Source of the DNA: an uncultured Bacteroides sp.
Lineage (GTDB): Bacteria > Bacteroidota > Bacteroidia > Bacteroidales > Bacteroidaceae
Length of the DNA stretch: 64,000 nt
NCBI GenBank assembly: GCA_900544075.1
Contig: UQTJ01000001.1
Location: 248,001 to 312,000, forward strand
Direction of reading: 5' to 3'
Under the pieces are notes generated by a model that was given only the letters and a program-made list of their open reading frames with translations, did not search any database and was not told where the DNA came from. Below, one piece after another: positions 46,166-56,600 of this stretch (positions are counted from its first letter, which is position 1; each line of letters starts with the position of its first letter). The translations under genes and the position numbers were made by a program.

Positions 46166-47581
46166 TTATCTACTCTTCTCATAACCCGCAACTTTTGCTA
46201 TTATGTTAGGTACATCTATATTATTAAGACGTCTTGTAAAATTATTTGATCCTACTCCAATAGCAAATACAGGAACATATCCAGCAGAGTGTCCTCCTGT
46301 ATTCCATCCTAAATATGCCAACTCATTTATAATACGTTTTGCCTCTCCTGCAAGGGGTTCATCAAGTGAATATTCACTTTTCTCCATTTTCACATCATCA
46401 ACCTTTATGCTCTTTTCATATATTGTCATCAGCCTTTCACTATTCTCCTCACTAACATTAATCTCGTCCCAAAATCCAAAACTATCCATTAACAAATCTT
46501 TCACAGAATCCCAAGGTACTCCATTACCATATCTATTCCGAAGCTTCTTAACCTGAGTAGAAAAGACACTTTCACTATTTTTCTGATGTTCAAGGATCTT
46601 GAGATTGAGTTCATATTTACCGGTTCCTAAAGAGATACCGCCCGTTTCATGATCAGCAGTAACGACAATCAAAGTTTCATCCTTATGCTGCAAATAAAAC
46701 TCATAAGCTACTCTAATAGCATTGTCAAAATCGATTATTTCATTAACCATAGTAGCACCATCGTTGCTATGACAAGCCCAATCTATTTTACCACCTTCTA
46801 CCATTAAAAAGAAACCATTCTTACAGTCTTTCGTAAGAAAATCTATTGCACATTTTGTTATATTTTCTAAATTCAGTTCAGAGCCAGTTCTATCTATAGC
46901 ATATGGCAAAGAATACCTGTCTCTCTTAGACAATTCTTCTTCCTGAAATAAAATCATTTTCTTACTTTTCTTTGATTTCATTTTGTAGTCATCATACCCA
47001 CGAACTATTGTGTAACCATATTCATCTGCCATTTCATAAAGATTTGAACCATTCCCATTCTTGTCCTCAGGAGAAATAAAATCTGAACCGGCATAAAAAT
47101 CAAACCCGGCTTTATACAAATCTATACCTATTTCATAATAATTATTTCTACTCGATTCATGAGCATAAAAAGCTGAAGGAGTTGCATGATCCACGCTCAC
47201 ACTTGTAGCTATACCAACCCTCTTACCTGAATTTTTTGCCCATACAGCTACGCTTGACACCTCTGTCTTAAGATCCTGCATAACCCCAATGGCACCATTC
47301 TTAGTTTTCACCCCAGTAGCTAATGCTGTCCCTCCTGCTGCAGAATCGGTTACGCTATTTGTCGCAGAATATGTAGAAGCAACTGTGGATACAGGAAACT
47401 GAGTAAAACATAACGGAGACAATCCTATTTTTCCTTCAAGTTCTGCCTTATACATTTCTGTAGTTTGAACCTGATTTACTCCCATACCATCACCAATAAA
47501 ATAAAAAACATATTTGAGGTTCTTTCCAGAAACCCAAAAGACATTTAATAATAAAATTAAAAAAAATACTATTCTTTTCAT
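46166..47581 (-). CDS. Alkaline phosphatase
   Basis: I start at 47581, where a signal peptide begins (MKRIVFFLILLLNVFWVSGK); the open frame extends 12 codons further upstream. The 471-residue protein belongs to the alkaline phosphatase superfamily, a periplasmic metallo-phosphomonoesterase with two zinc sites. Visible motifs are FIGDGMGVNQVQ (metal ligand Asp31), TDSAAGGTALATG with nucleophile Ser80, SVDHATPSAFYAHE, the WACHSND block and VTADHETGG. It is followed by the 21-bp inverted repeat. It is AT-rich and lies next to a mannoside locus containing two phosphodiesterase-fold proteins, so it could supply the phosphomonoesterase step there, though it may equally serve general phosphate scavenging. 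Confidence 0.9.
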   Translation of the reverse strand: MKRIVFFLILLLNVFWVSGKNLKYVFYFIGDGMGVNQVQTTEMYKAELEGKIGLSPLCFTQFPVSTVASTYSATNSVTDSAAGGTALATGVKTKNGAIGVMQDLKTEVSSVAVWAKNSGKRVGIATSVSVDHATPSAFYAHESSRNNYYEIGIDLYKAGFDFYAGSDFISPEDKNGNGSNLYEMADEYGYTIVRGYDDYKMKSKKSKKMILFQEEELSKRDRYSLPYAIDRTGSELNLENITKCAIDFLTKDCKNGFFLMVEGGKIDWACHSNDGATMVNEIIDFDNAIRVAYEFYLQHKDETLIVVTADHETGGISLGTGKYELNLKILEHQKNSESVFSTQVKKLRNRYGNGVPWDSVKDLLMDSFGFWDEINVSEENSERLMTIYEKSIKVDDVKMEKSEYSLDEPLAGEAKRIINELAYLGWNTGGHSAGYVPVFAIGVGSNNFTRRLNNIDVPNIIAKVAGYEKSR

Positions 47582-47668
47582 AAAATTACATTTTAAATCA
47601 TTAAATTCAAAGGTCACCGGATAATAATCATAATTTTTGTTCTATATTGACCAACGATAAAAAACTAA

Positions 47669-47758
47669 AAGATATTCCTTTTCGGGAACAGCTTCAAGGA
47701 GTATTTCGGAATGTCTCCTACTGCTTATCGAAAGGTTCATCAAGAACAAAAAGAATAA
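47669..47758 (+). pseudogene. Remnant of an AraC-type/HTCS C-terminal HTH domain
   Basis: On the plus strand, codons 47690-47755 read SFKEYFGMSPTAYRKVHQEQ and KE before a TAA at 47756-47758. This is the end of an AraC-family DNA-binding domain (compare FTKHFNVTPSSI and FKKYIGCLPTEYI in HTCS1 and HTCS2). In-frame upstream residues are KIFLFGN, and a stop (TAA, 47666-47668) lies just before. A shifted frame upstream gives RYSFS, as in the usual YFSxSFK motif, which suggests a frameshift. Only about 30 codons survive, on the strand opposite to both flanking genes, so this is the decayed tail of a lost regulator gene. Confidence 0.7.
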
Positions 47759-47818
47759 TGCTGCTTTACAAGAATTCGGTTTATATAAAAAGAACCATAA
47801 GCATGTCAGAACACCCTC

Positions 47819-48613
47819 TTATTTGATAAGATAAGTAGCCACTACCGGATAATGATCTGATTCCTTATCCGCCCAATAACAAACATTGTACGCCTTCACA
47901 GTAAAAGCCTTGTTTGGCGCATAAATCAACCAGTCACATGCGTAAGCCGGACTTGGTACGGGTACTGTCCACGGAGCGCCATCACTCAAACAATTTACGG
48001 TGAAATACTTTTGAAAGGCAGCCATGGTAGCAGAACCACGACGGGAATTCAAATCTCCCCCCAAGATAACAGGTTTATCCAGGTGCTCCACGCACGCAAG
48101 AATTTCATCAACCTGTTTCAGACGGGCAGCATCTTCGTATTTATGGTCCAGATGTGTCGTAGCGAAATAGAATTCCTTACCTTCCTTCACAACTTTCACA
48201 TAACCGAAAGAACGGACATAATCACCTTCTTTCAGTACACTCAACTTAAAACTCTTTTCCTCGGAAATCGGATATTTGGAAAGAATCACATTTCCGTAAT
48301 CTCCGCCAGTCGGAATATCGAGCGCATGGGCAAAATAATAATATTTCATTCCCGTTAGTTCCGACAGTTTTTTCGGAGTATCCCAAGGGTTAATCTCCGT
48401 GTTTCTTTCTATTTCCTGGAGTGAAACGATATCCGGGTTCTCTTTCTTAATGACTTCGGCTATCTTATCAATTCCTTGTTTACGACCGCTATATGTGTTG
48501 TAAGTCATGGCTTTTATTGTGACCTCTTTCGGTTTTGTCACAGGTTTCTGTGCCGTTGAGGGTTGTAATAAACAACACAATAGAAACAATGAAATGCATA
48601 TTCTAAAATTCAT
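47819..48613 (-). CDS. Endonuclease/exonuclease/phosphatase (EEP) family protein, secreted (1 of 2)
   Basis: This 264-residue protein has a signal (LLQPSTAQK). It has the EEP fold, a metal-dependent phosphodiesterase or phosphatase fold: MTYNTYSG (Asn ligand), SLQEIERN (catalytic Glu), ATTHLDHK, VILGGDLNSRR (Asp/Asn pair) and the final KESDHYPVVATY (Asp-His pair). All core catalytic residues are present. Substrates in the family include DNA, sphingomyelin, phosphoinositides and sugar phosphates. Export and the PUL context argue against DNA repair and for a phosphodiester-bearing glycan or lipid. It is last in the seven-gene minus operon, and is a paralogue of the protein two genes upstream. 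Confidence 0.85.
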   Translation of the reverse strand: MNFRICISLFLLCCLLQPSTAQKPVTKPKEVTIKAMTYNTYSGRKQGIDKIAEVIKKENPDIVSLQEIERNTEINPWDTPKKLSELTGMKYYYFAHALDIPTGGDYGNVILSKYPISEEKSFKLSVLKEGDYVRSFGYVKVVKEGKEFYFATTHLDHKYEDAARLKQVDEILACVEHLDKPVILGGDLNSRRGSATMAAFQKYFTVNCLSDGAPWTVPVPSPAYACDWLIYAPNKAFTVKAYNVCYWADKESDHYPVVATYLIK

Positions 48614-48674
48614 ATATGACCAATTAATAAGTGAATGTTATCTTGAAAAACAATCTTTACTACCTGATACAAAA

Positions 48675-50054
48675 TTAATCCTTTTCTATCTTACGAATCT
48701 TATGATTCCAATAATCTGAAATATACAATGCTCCGTCCGGACCGAACTGTACACCTTCCGGATGGTTGAATTGCGCTTTATCCAACGGGCCGTCTGTCGT
48801 ACCGGAAGTGCCTGTACCGGTGTAGTTTGTCAACATACCGTCAGGGGTAATTTTCGCTATACGATGCTTTTTACGGACTGCTACATAAATATTTCCCTCT
48901 TCATCCAAATCCATCTGGCATGGCTCTTCCAGTTTGGCTTCATTTCCCTGACCTTCTGTAAAACCTGCTTGCCCGTACTGCCCTACCCAAATATGGAGAT
49001 TAGAAAACTCGCGTGTCGACATGTCGTAATCCCCTTTATAAATCACATCTTTTTCCTGTGAACTCATATACACGGTAGTTCCTGCCTTGTCAAAAAGAAT
49101 ACAGCGGATTTTTACTTTCGCCGCATTTTTACCTTCTGCATCGGGAAGTTGCACGCCGGTTGCCATCATCGTATTCTGCTCCGGGTCATATTTGTAAATC
49201 ATGGCATTTCCATGAGCTACGGAGAAAATATCTCCCGTGACAGGATGCACACCTACATTAGTGACTCCATTTCCCAAAGAGGAAGTGACTGACCATATTG
49301 CAGACAGATTAGCGGCATCATACTGATGCGTATCATTGTTCCATGGCATTGTTACAATATGTGCACTGCCCGAAGCGTTGGCATCATTGGACAAGAATAA
49401 AGTATTGCCATCCAATGAGAAAGCGATATTCATCATTCTGAATACGGTTCCATCGGCTTCATCTCCGCGTAAGAAAGTAGCGACCTGATTATTTTTCGCG
49501 ATACGGATATCACGGTCATCATCTTCCACGATATACAAAGCACCTTCCTTATCGAAAGCGATAGAACCCGGTTTCCAAAGAACCGCTTCCATGAGGGTCC
49601 CCTCTTTCTTCTCCGTTTTTGCGGAAGGAACATAACTGCCGATATAAGTACTTACAATAGGAGACTGAGAATACTCAAACTCCGTTTTATATGTCAGTTC
49701 CAGCGCAGCTTCTCCCTGACCGATATACACTTTCACCGGACCGGAGCCGGAACCTCTCTGTACATTGGCAGTAATAATATTCCCCAACGCACCCGTCACT
49801 TCGGCATCCACCCCGTTGACTGTCACGCGGATATTATCCAAATCCGTGCCGAAATGCGTACCGTATAAAGTCAGGCTTGTAGACTTCCCGCCGGCTGTCG
49901 GTGTGTACATAGTGATTGTGGGAGTGGCCTCGCCCTCACCTATTTCAGGTGTCATATCCTGCCGGTTCTCATCCTCGCATGCGGCAAAACCGACTGACGC
50001 AAACATCAGAGAATAGATAGAGAACCGTTTCAAATGAAGTATCAATGTTTTCAT
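48675..50054 (-). CDS. IPT/TIG-NHL repeat lipoprotein
   Basis: This 459-residue protein has a lipoprotein signal (VGFAAC, Cys26). Residues about 45-130 form an IPT/TIG immunoglobulin-like domain (PTAGGKSTSLTLYGTHFGTDLDNIRVTVNG). The rest is a beta-propeller of NHL-type repeats (PGSIAFDKEGALYIVED; EPCQMDLDEEGNIYVA; HPEGVQFGPDGALYISDYWNHKIRKI). No catalytic motif is visible. TIG-NHL lipoproteins recur in SusCD loci and are thought to be surface binding or scaffold proteins. It lies between the two EEP genes (17 bp from one, 61 bp from the other), so it may hold or present the substrate of those enzymes. That role is inferred from position only. Confidence 0.82.
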   Translation of the reverse strand: MKTLILHLKRFSIYSLMFASVGFAACEDENRQDMTPEIGEGEATPTITMYTPTAGGKSTSLTLYGTHFGTDLDNIRVTVNGVDAEVTGALGNIITANVQRGSGSGPVKVYIGQGEAALELTYKTEFEYSQSPIVSTYIGSYVPSAKTEKKEGTLMEAVLWKPGSIAFDKEGALYIVEDDDRDIRIAKNNQVATFLRGDEADGTVFRMMNIAFSLDGNTLFLSNDANASGSAHIVTMPWNNDTHQYDAANLSAIWSVTSSLGNGVTNVGVHPVTGDIFSVAHGNAMIYKYDPEQNTMMATGVQLPDAEGKNAAKVKIRCILFDKAGTTVYMSSQEKDVIYKGDYDMSTREFSNLHIWVGQYGQAGFTEGQGNEAKLEEPCQMDLDEEGNIYVAVRKKHRIAKITPDGMLTNYTGTGTSGTTDGPLDKAQFNHPEGVQFGPDGALYISDYWNHKIRKIEKD

Positions 50055-50071
50055 GTTTCTGTTTTTTTAGG

Positions 50072-50905
50072 TTAATCGTTTATACTGAACGTAGCTACCA
50101 CCGGAAAGTGGTCTGATTCTACATAAGCATCATAATACACATCATAGGCTTTCGGAGACATTCCTTCATCCGGAGTGTACAATACGAAATCAATCGCTTT
50201 CACCGGAACGGGCGTTCCCGTTGTCAGTCCATAGTTCCCGTTCAGGCAACCGATTTCAAAACTTTCATACAATATCTTCATCGGGCCGGAGTCAGCTAAA
50301 GCATTGAAATCACCAGTCAATATCATTGGCTCATCCAAGCCCTTTGTCTTTTCGATAATCGTTGTAGTCTGGTTGATACGGTTAGTTTCGTTGCCCACAT
50401 GAGACAGGTGCGTCACTCCGAAATAGAAACCCTTTCCATCTTTTTCTGTTTTCACTACTCCCATCGAACGCGGGTGGACATCTTCCACTGTCTCTATTCT
50501 CGGCAAATCATAATTCACTTCATCACTTATCGGATATTTCGAGAGAATTAGGTTTCCATATTCACCACCATCCACATCGCGGGTTTTGACAAAGAAAGAA
50601 TAAGGCATTCCGGTCACTTCTTTCATCAGGGCGATAATATCCGCTTTCTCCATCTTGTCAGTCTTCGTCTCAAACTCCTGCAAACCTGCCAAGTCCGGAT
50701 TTATCTTTTTAATCACTTGGGCAATCGCTTCCATCCCCTTTTTCCCGGAATAAGCTTTCTGCCCGCTATATATATTGTAAGACATGACTTTTACCAATAC
50801 CCCGTCCTTTTCGTCCGGCGGGGTCACACCGTCATCGTCCGAACTGCAACCGGCAAACAAACCGCCCACCAACAGTACCAGTAATAAATAGAATTTATGT
50901 TTCAT
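50072..50905 (-). CDS. EEP family lipoprotein (2 of 2)
   Basis: This 277-residue protein has a lipoprotein signal (GGLFAGC, Cys20) and an acidic linker (SSDDDGVTPPDEKDG). It has the same EEP core as its paralogue: VMSYNIYSG, GLQEFETK, MILTGDFNALA, and VESDHFPVVATF. The THLD motif reads THLSH, so one position normally acidic is serine; the rest of the active site is present. It is predicted to be an outer-membrane-anchored metal-dependent phosphodiesterase or phosphatase, against a soluble periplasmic partner downstream. It starts 21 bp after the DUF3823 gene. The pair probably acts in sequence or at two sites on the same phosphorylated substrate. Confidence 0.85.
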   Translation of the reverse strand: MKHKFYLLLVLLVGGLFAGCSSDDDGVTPPDEKDGVLVKVMSYNIYSGQKAYSGKKGMEAIAQVIKKINPDLAGLQEFETKTDKMEKADIIALMKEVTGMPYSFFVKTRDVDGGEYGNLILSKYPISDEVNYDLPRIETVEDVHPRSMGVVKTEKDGKGFYFGVTHLSHVGNETNRINQTTTIIEKTKGLDEPMILTGDFNALADSGPMKILYESFEIGCLNGNYGLTTGTPVPVKAIDFVLYTPDEGMSPKAYDVYYDAYVESDHFPVVATFSIND

Positions 50906-50926
50906 TGTTACCTTCTTTTTTATCGT

Positions 50927-51655
50927 TTATCTTATATCATTCACAGTTACTTCCACTACCCGGCTGTAATTCACGTACGGTTTGCTTTCTGCTGTCACCG
51001 TAGCCGCAACACGTACATACACCCTGTTCTTGTTGGAAACAATCTTATAATGATTCTCTATAAATTCAGTATCACTCATCAGGTCGATGACGTGCGTGCC
51101 ACTGGCCTTTGTCCCCAGTGAAAAGAGGGTGGCATGGTTTGCATTGTTCACATCCACTCCCGGAGCATAATTCCATATCACGGAAACATCCGTCAGTTGC
51201 AATGTCTCGTTCGATGTTTTCGCATCATAGGTCAGTGTCAGCTTATTATCAGCCGATACAGCCACATCAAGGCTGATACGCGAGAACGGGATTGTGTACA
51301 AATCAACCTGCGTTTGTCCGTTCACGGTGACATACCCTTCACATACCCCGACAAAAGGACCATCCTTTGCCTGAATACGATAGTTGCCATTGAACACCTT
51401 CGTATGCTCGAACGTTCCATCCTGGCGAGCACGGAAATCAACAGAGGCGGTAGCCCCCGTATTCTGCTCGTACAAACTCATCATCACACCGCTACTTCCC
51501 GGCACAGGCATAGGAACCGGTTCATTCGTTTCCTTATCATAGATAGTGCCATACACGCCACCGTTCGGTGCATCATAATTATCGATGTCATTTTCGCATG
51601 CCGCCACGAAACAGGCGAATAATGCAGTCAATCCTATGTTTACTATTTTATTCAT
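50927..51655 (-). CDS. DUF3823 surface lipoprotein
   Basis: This 242-residue protein has a lipoprotein signal (FACFVAAC, Cys20). The N-terminal half (NGGVYGTIYDKETNEPVPMPVPG; GTFEHTKVFNGNYRIQAKDGPFVG) is the DUF3823 carboxypeptidase-regulatory-like fold, and the C-terminal half is a second beta-sandwich ending in YVNYSRVVEVTVNDIR. DUF3823 proteins nearly always sit directly after a susD gene, as here (27 bp), and are regarded as auxiliary surface glycan-binding lipoproteins. No enzyme motif is visible. Confidence 0.85.
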   Translation of the reverse strand: MNKIVNIGLTALFACFVAACENDIDNYDAPNGGVYGTIYDKETNEPVPMPVPGSSGVMMSLYEQNTGATASVDFRARQDGTFEHTKVFNGNYRIQAKDGPFVGVCEGYVTVNGQTQVDLYTIPFSRISLDVAVSADNKLTLTYDAKTSNETLQLTDVSVIWNYAPGVDVNNANHATLFSLGTKASGTHVIDLMSDTEFIENHYKIVSNKNRVYVRVAATVTAESKPYVNYSRVVEVTVNDIR

Positions 51656-51682
51656 ATCGTTTCTTCTTTAAAATTGGATGTA

Positions 51683-53623
51683 TCAATTACCGTAACCCGG
51701 ATTCTGTACCATCAACGGATTCGTACTCAAGTCCTCGGCACGGAACATCGTATAGTAGTTCTTTTCAAGGAAAAGACGCTTTCTCTTTTCGGGCACACCG
51801 GTTTCAAAGGTGTACTTGCCGCTCTTAATATTGTAATACGGACAGAGAGCCGTGCCGCGGAAATTGGTCAAACCACCTTTGCTTACATCCAGATGAGCCA
51901 GGCGCCAACGTTTCAAATCCCAGTAACGATGCTTCTCAAAAGCAAGTTCCACTTTCCGTTCATGGCGCACTTTATCCAGCGTCAGGTCACCCTCAGTCAA
52001 TAGTTTGATACCTGCCCTGCCGCGAATCTCATTGATATCCTTCAAAGCCACGTCCAGATGCCGGTTCAGTTCCATGCAAGCCTCTGCACGATTCAGATAG
52101 ATTTCTGCCAGACGGAAAACCACCCAGGGAGTAGAAGAACGTTTTGCGTCGATGTCCGTATAGTCCGTCAGACTTTCATCCAGGAATTTACGCTGATAGA
52201 ACCCCGTCTTACTGGCGTCGCCTACACTTAACGAGCCACCGTCTTTTCCCGAAGTATTATAAGTCTTTCCGTCTATTACGACCTTGTTCTCCTTATCCGG
52301 TTGGGCGGAAGCTTCATACTTGGTTCCTATCCCATCCTGTCCGTCGATGACACCGCGTAGCCATTCGATTTTACCGCCACCGTGTCCTTTATAATCAGCA
52401 CCGGGCAGGTAAACCGAACCTAATAAACGAGGGTCTTTATTCTTAAAGATATCATACGGGCTATCATAGCTGATAGCTTTTCCACTGCTGTCTTTCATCT
52501 TCAGCTTCCCTTCCGTACCGTCAATATATTCAAATTCCTCTACCATTTCCAGTACCGGAGACATGCCGCATCCCCAACCGTCGCCACGATAAGAGAAAGG
52601 AACATTCAGTTTATCCCACATATGTCCTTTACCGGCAGCCACATTATACTGTTTCTGGAAAATATATTCTCCGTTATCCCCATTCACTGTTTTGGAAAAG
52701 AGATTGTAAAAGTTCTGCGCCAGCTCTTCCGCTTCCGTACCGGTCGATTTATACAAGCTATACACACGGGGAACCATTTCATCCAGAATCTTCGATGAAG
52801 CAGTATAACATTCGTCAAAGTAACGTTCCGCTTCTGTCTCGGGAATATACACATATCCTTTGGAAACAGCCTCGCCTGTGAGAGTCAGCGTTTTGGAATA
52901 CTTAGCGATAGTACCGGCATACAGTGCGGCACGTGACCACAAGGCAAGCACCGTTCCACGATTTGCGCGGTATTTGGCATCACTGCTGCGTACTTCCGGC
53001 AATGATTCATAGATAGCCTTACATTCATTGATAATGAAATCATAGGTCGCGGCTTCCGTATCACGAGCCTGGTAAAGAGCTTCCGTATTTCCTGCGGTAT
53101 ATTCTTGCGGAACAGTCAGCAAAGGAACGCCCCCATAACGCTTCACCAGTCCGAAGTACTGCATAGCACGGATAAAACGGGCTTCTGCACCGAGTTCTTC
53201 TTTCTCATCCTCACTCAATACGGAAGTTTTCTCAATATTCAGCAGGAAGTTGTTTACAATACGGATTTGCTTGTAGCGGGTCACCATGTCGTCGTTGAAT
53301 ACATAGTCGCCATAAGAATAAGTAGAGTTCGACTTATCGAATGCGCTCTCTTTCTGATAACTGGCGGTAGCCTCATCCGAGAAGCTGGTCTGATTCGCCA
53401 GATTCGCCTTCTTGCTTCCATACCAATCGTCAAACTCATCCAGTTTCAGTCCCGAGTCATACATATCCGCCAATACGGCTGTGATTGCTTTCGGATTTTG
53501 CCAAATCAAATCCGGTGTGTTGACACCGCTGGTACTCTCACGGTTCAGATAATCATCGCACCCGGTCCATACGAAGATGGATGCCCCACCTATCAATATA
53601 TATTTCAGATAATTCCTATTCAT
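51683..53623 (-). CDS. SusD/RagB-like nutrient-binding lipoprotein (mannoside locus)
   Basis: This 646-residue outer-membrane lipoprotein (FVWTGC, Cys22) shows QNPKAITAVLADMYDSGLKL near the start, the TPR-like block LGAEARFIRAMQYFGLVKRYGGVPLL, and the C-terminal block RLAEIYLNRAEACMELN, DINEIRGRAGIK, VRHERKVELAFEKHRYWDLKRWR, ending NPLMVQNPGYGN. It is longer than most SusD proteins because of a large middle insert (about 330-480), which may shape the ligand site. It sits 14 bp after its SusC partner. A mannoside substrate is inferred from the GH130 genes. Confidence 0.94.
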   Translation of the reverse strand: MNRNYLKYILIGGASIFVWTGCDDYLNRESTSGVNTPDLIWQNPKAITAVLADMYDSGLKLDEFDDWYGSKKANLANQTSFSDEATASYQKESAFDKSNSTYSYGDYVFNDDMVTRYKQIRIVNNFLLNIEKTSVLSEDEKEELGAEARFIRAMQYFGLVKRYGGVPLLTVPQEYTAGNTEALYQARDTEAATYDFIINECKAIYESLPEVRSSDAKYRANRGTVLALWSRAALYAGTIAKYSKTLTLTGEAVSKGYVYIPETEAERYFDECYTASSKILDEMVPRVYSLYKSTGTEAEELAQNFYNLFSKTVNGDNGEYIFQKQYNVAAGKGHMWDKLNVPFSYRGDGWGCGMSPVLEMVEEFEYIDGTEGKLKMKDSSGKAISYDSPYDIFKNKDPRLLGSVYLPGADYKGHGGGKIEWLRGVIDGQDGIGTKYEASAQPDKENKVVIDGKTYNTSGKDGGSLSVGDASKTGFYQRKFLDESLTDYTDIDAKRSSTPWVVFRLAEIYLNRAEACMELNRHLDVALKDINEIRGRAGIKLLTEGDLTLDKVRHERKVELAFEKHRYWDLKRWRLAHLDVSKGGLTNFRGTALCPYYNIKSGKYTFETGVPEKRKRLFLEKNYYTMFRAEDLSTNPLMVQNPGYGN

Positions 53624-53637
53624 TGTCTTTACTGGTT

Positions 53638-56600
53638 TTAGAAGGTTACATTTACGCCAAAGTTATACGTCTTCATCTGCGGGTAATAGCGTATTCCGCT
53701 GGAATTGCTTTCGGGGTCGACGTTCTTCATCAGTCCGTCACGCTTGGTGAAAGTCAGCAGATTGTTACAGTTGATATAGAAACGCACCCGGTCGATAGCC
53801 GCCTTTTTGGTTAAGGCTTTAGGAAGCGTGTATCCCAGTTCCAGGGTTTTCAGGCGCAGGTAATTTGCGTTGTGCAATGACCATGAGTTACTGGAACGGT
53901 TATCAGCGACACCTGCCACGCGTGCGGCAGGCATATATCCCGGAATCCATTTGCTATAAGGGTCGGTCGGGTCTTCCCGGTGCCAGCGGTCGGTCATGAT
54001 GGCCAGACCATTACCCAAACCTTGCTGGATAAACGGGTCGAGAATATCCCCGCTTACATAAATATCGTGTCCGGCAGCTCCCTGGAAGAAGACAGTCAGG
54101 TCGAATCCTTTGTATTCTCCGGACATATTCAGCCCGTAGTACATACGAGGAGTGTCACCGTGTCCGAGTGGTTGCGTATCGTTATCATCGATAATACCGT
54201 CGCCATTGTAGTCTTCGAATTTCAAATCACCCGGCATCAGCGAACGGTTACCGTCCTTATCCTGAACCGGTGAGTTCAAAATCTCCTCGAAAGAAGTAAA
54301 CTGCCCGATTACTTTCTTTCCCCAACGGATATCCTTGTAACGCCCGTTGGTGTTATCACGCCAATCGTTATACATATTGGTGGAAGCCGCCCGCTCTACA
54401 TAGTCATACTTAATCCGGGTAGTAGAGAAGTTGGCCGACACATTATAATTGAAATTGCCAATCCGGTTCCTATGCCCGACTACAATCTCGAATCCGGTGT
54501 TAATATCAGAATTCAGGTTCTCCTGCGGCATTGATTCTCCGAAGATAGTAGGCAATGAGCCTACACGGGTGGCAGGCAGACCGGAACGGTTTCTGCGGAA
54601 CCAGTCGAACTCCACAGAAATCAGTCCCCTGTGGTAAGACGCCTCAAAGCCGATGTTCATTATCTTCGATTCATACCAAGTCAGCCACGGGTTTGCCATA
54701 CCTACCGTAGTCATGCCCGAAGTCACTCCGTTGCTGCCCATGATATAGCTTCCGTGAGACTCATATCCATCCAGATACTGGAACGCGTCGAAATCTCCTT
54801 CATCTCCCACTTTGGCGTACGAAGCACGGATTTTCAGATTATCCATATCGGGCAACAGTTTCTTGAAAAAAGCTTCTTCGGAAACACGCCATCCCAATGA
54901 AACACCAGGAAAGAATCCCCAACGATTATCTGCACGGAATTTATAGGTTCCGTCATAGCGGAAATTGAATTCCACCAGATAACGGTTAGAGAAATCATAG
55001 TTCAGACGTCCCACCAAGCCGGCATGAGCTGTTTCCTGTGTCTTACCGGAAGCTTCCTGGTTCGTCTTATCCCCATAGTCCAGGTCAGGAATCAGCCCGA
55101 TTGCAAAGTCACGTGTCCCGGTCACCCAGTTCTTCTTGTCATTATACATTTCCCATACGAGCATTGCACCGATATTATGCTTTTTAGCAAACGTATTGTT
55201 GTAATTCATAGAGAACTGATAGGTCGGTTTGTCATAGTTTTCCAGTTTCGATTCCAGATGCGCGGTATTAACCACTTTCTCTATATACTCTTCATTCGCA
55301 TAATCATACGTATATTCCGAGAGGTCTTTCCGCCACGTTTTCCATTCCTTGTTCGTATAGTCGTAGGCAACCAATGCTTTCGCCATCAGTCCTTTCACCC
55401 AGGGAAGCTGCCAGGTAATAGCCAACGAGCTGTTAAATTCGCGACGCAGGCGGTCTTCATAACCACTGTCGTCCGAATTGGAAACATGCACGGGGTTCGC
55501 CATATCTCCTACGGCTCCCCAATAATCCGGGTTGTCATTGGCATACATGGAGTAAGTCGGGATAGCCATTTGTGCCGAACGGAACAGGTTATCGCCATCG
55601 TAAGGCTTTTTGCGGTTGTCGAAGCGTCCGCTCAAACGCAGTTCCACGTTCAGTCCCTTAGCCACTTCCACGCTCAGGTTGGAACGGACGTTGTAACGTT
55701 GGTAATTCCAGTCGCCCGAACGGATAATACCGCCCTGGTTCATATATCCGATAGACATATAATATTTCACTTTTTCCGTACCGCCTGTCAGGCTCAAGTT
55801 ATGTGAAGTCTGGGGAGCGGTGCTACGCATCGTCTCACTCCACCAGTCCGTACCTGCCGTACCATTCCGGTAAGCTTCCAGTTGTTCTTGCGAGTAAGCG
55901 GAAGCTCCGCGCCACGGGTTGGCATTGTGAATCGCTTCATTGTAAAGAGAGGCATACTCATAAGCATTCATCATCTCCGGATAGCGGGTCACTTTCTGAA
56001 AGCCTACATAGCCGTTATATTCTATCTTTACCTTCTGTTCCGTCCCTTTCTTGGTAGTAACCAGCAGAACACCGTTTGAACCTTTAAAACCGTAGACCGC
56101 TGCGGCGGCATCTTTCAGGATAGAGATGGACTCGATATCATTCGGGTCGAGCTGCGTATAATCACGCTCGATACCGTCTACAATCACCAGCATGCTTCCA
56201 TATCCGCGAATGTCAACGGAAGCTCCATCATCACCGGGGCTTCCGCTACGCTGTACGGCACGCAAACCCGGCAAACGTCCGGCAAGCATATTCGTCACAC
56301 TGGGAGCTTTTACTTCCATCAACTTGTCCGAAGAGATGGCAGCTACCGAACCGGTCACGGAAGCCTTTTTCTGAATACCGTAACCTACCACCACTACCTC
56401 GTCCAGTGTCTCGGTATCTTCCAGCAAAGTTACTTTCAGTCCGGCTTGTCCGTTCACCCGCACTTCTGTTGTTTTGTATCCGATATACGAAATCTGTAAC
56501 ACTCCATTAGTGGGAACCGACAAGGTAAACTTACCGTCCAAATCGGTAATCGTCCCCACACCGGCAGCACCTTTCAGTTGCACCGAAGCTCCGATAACCG

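Noticed and set aside
55024..55806. 260-codon plus-strand frame inside susC of the mannoside locus
   Set aside because: It is antisense to the conserved barrel region and gives no recognisable domain.
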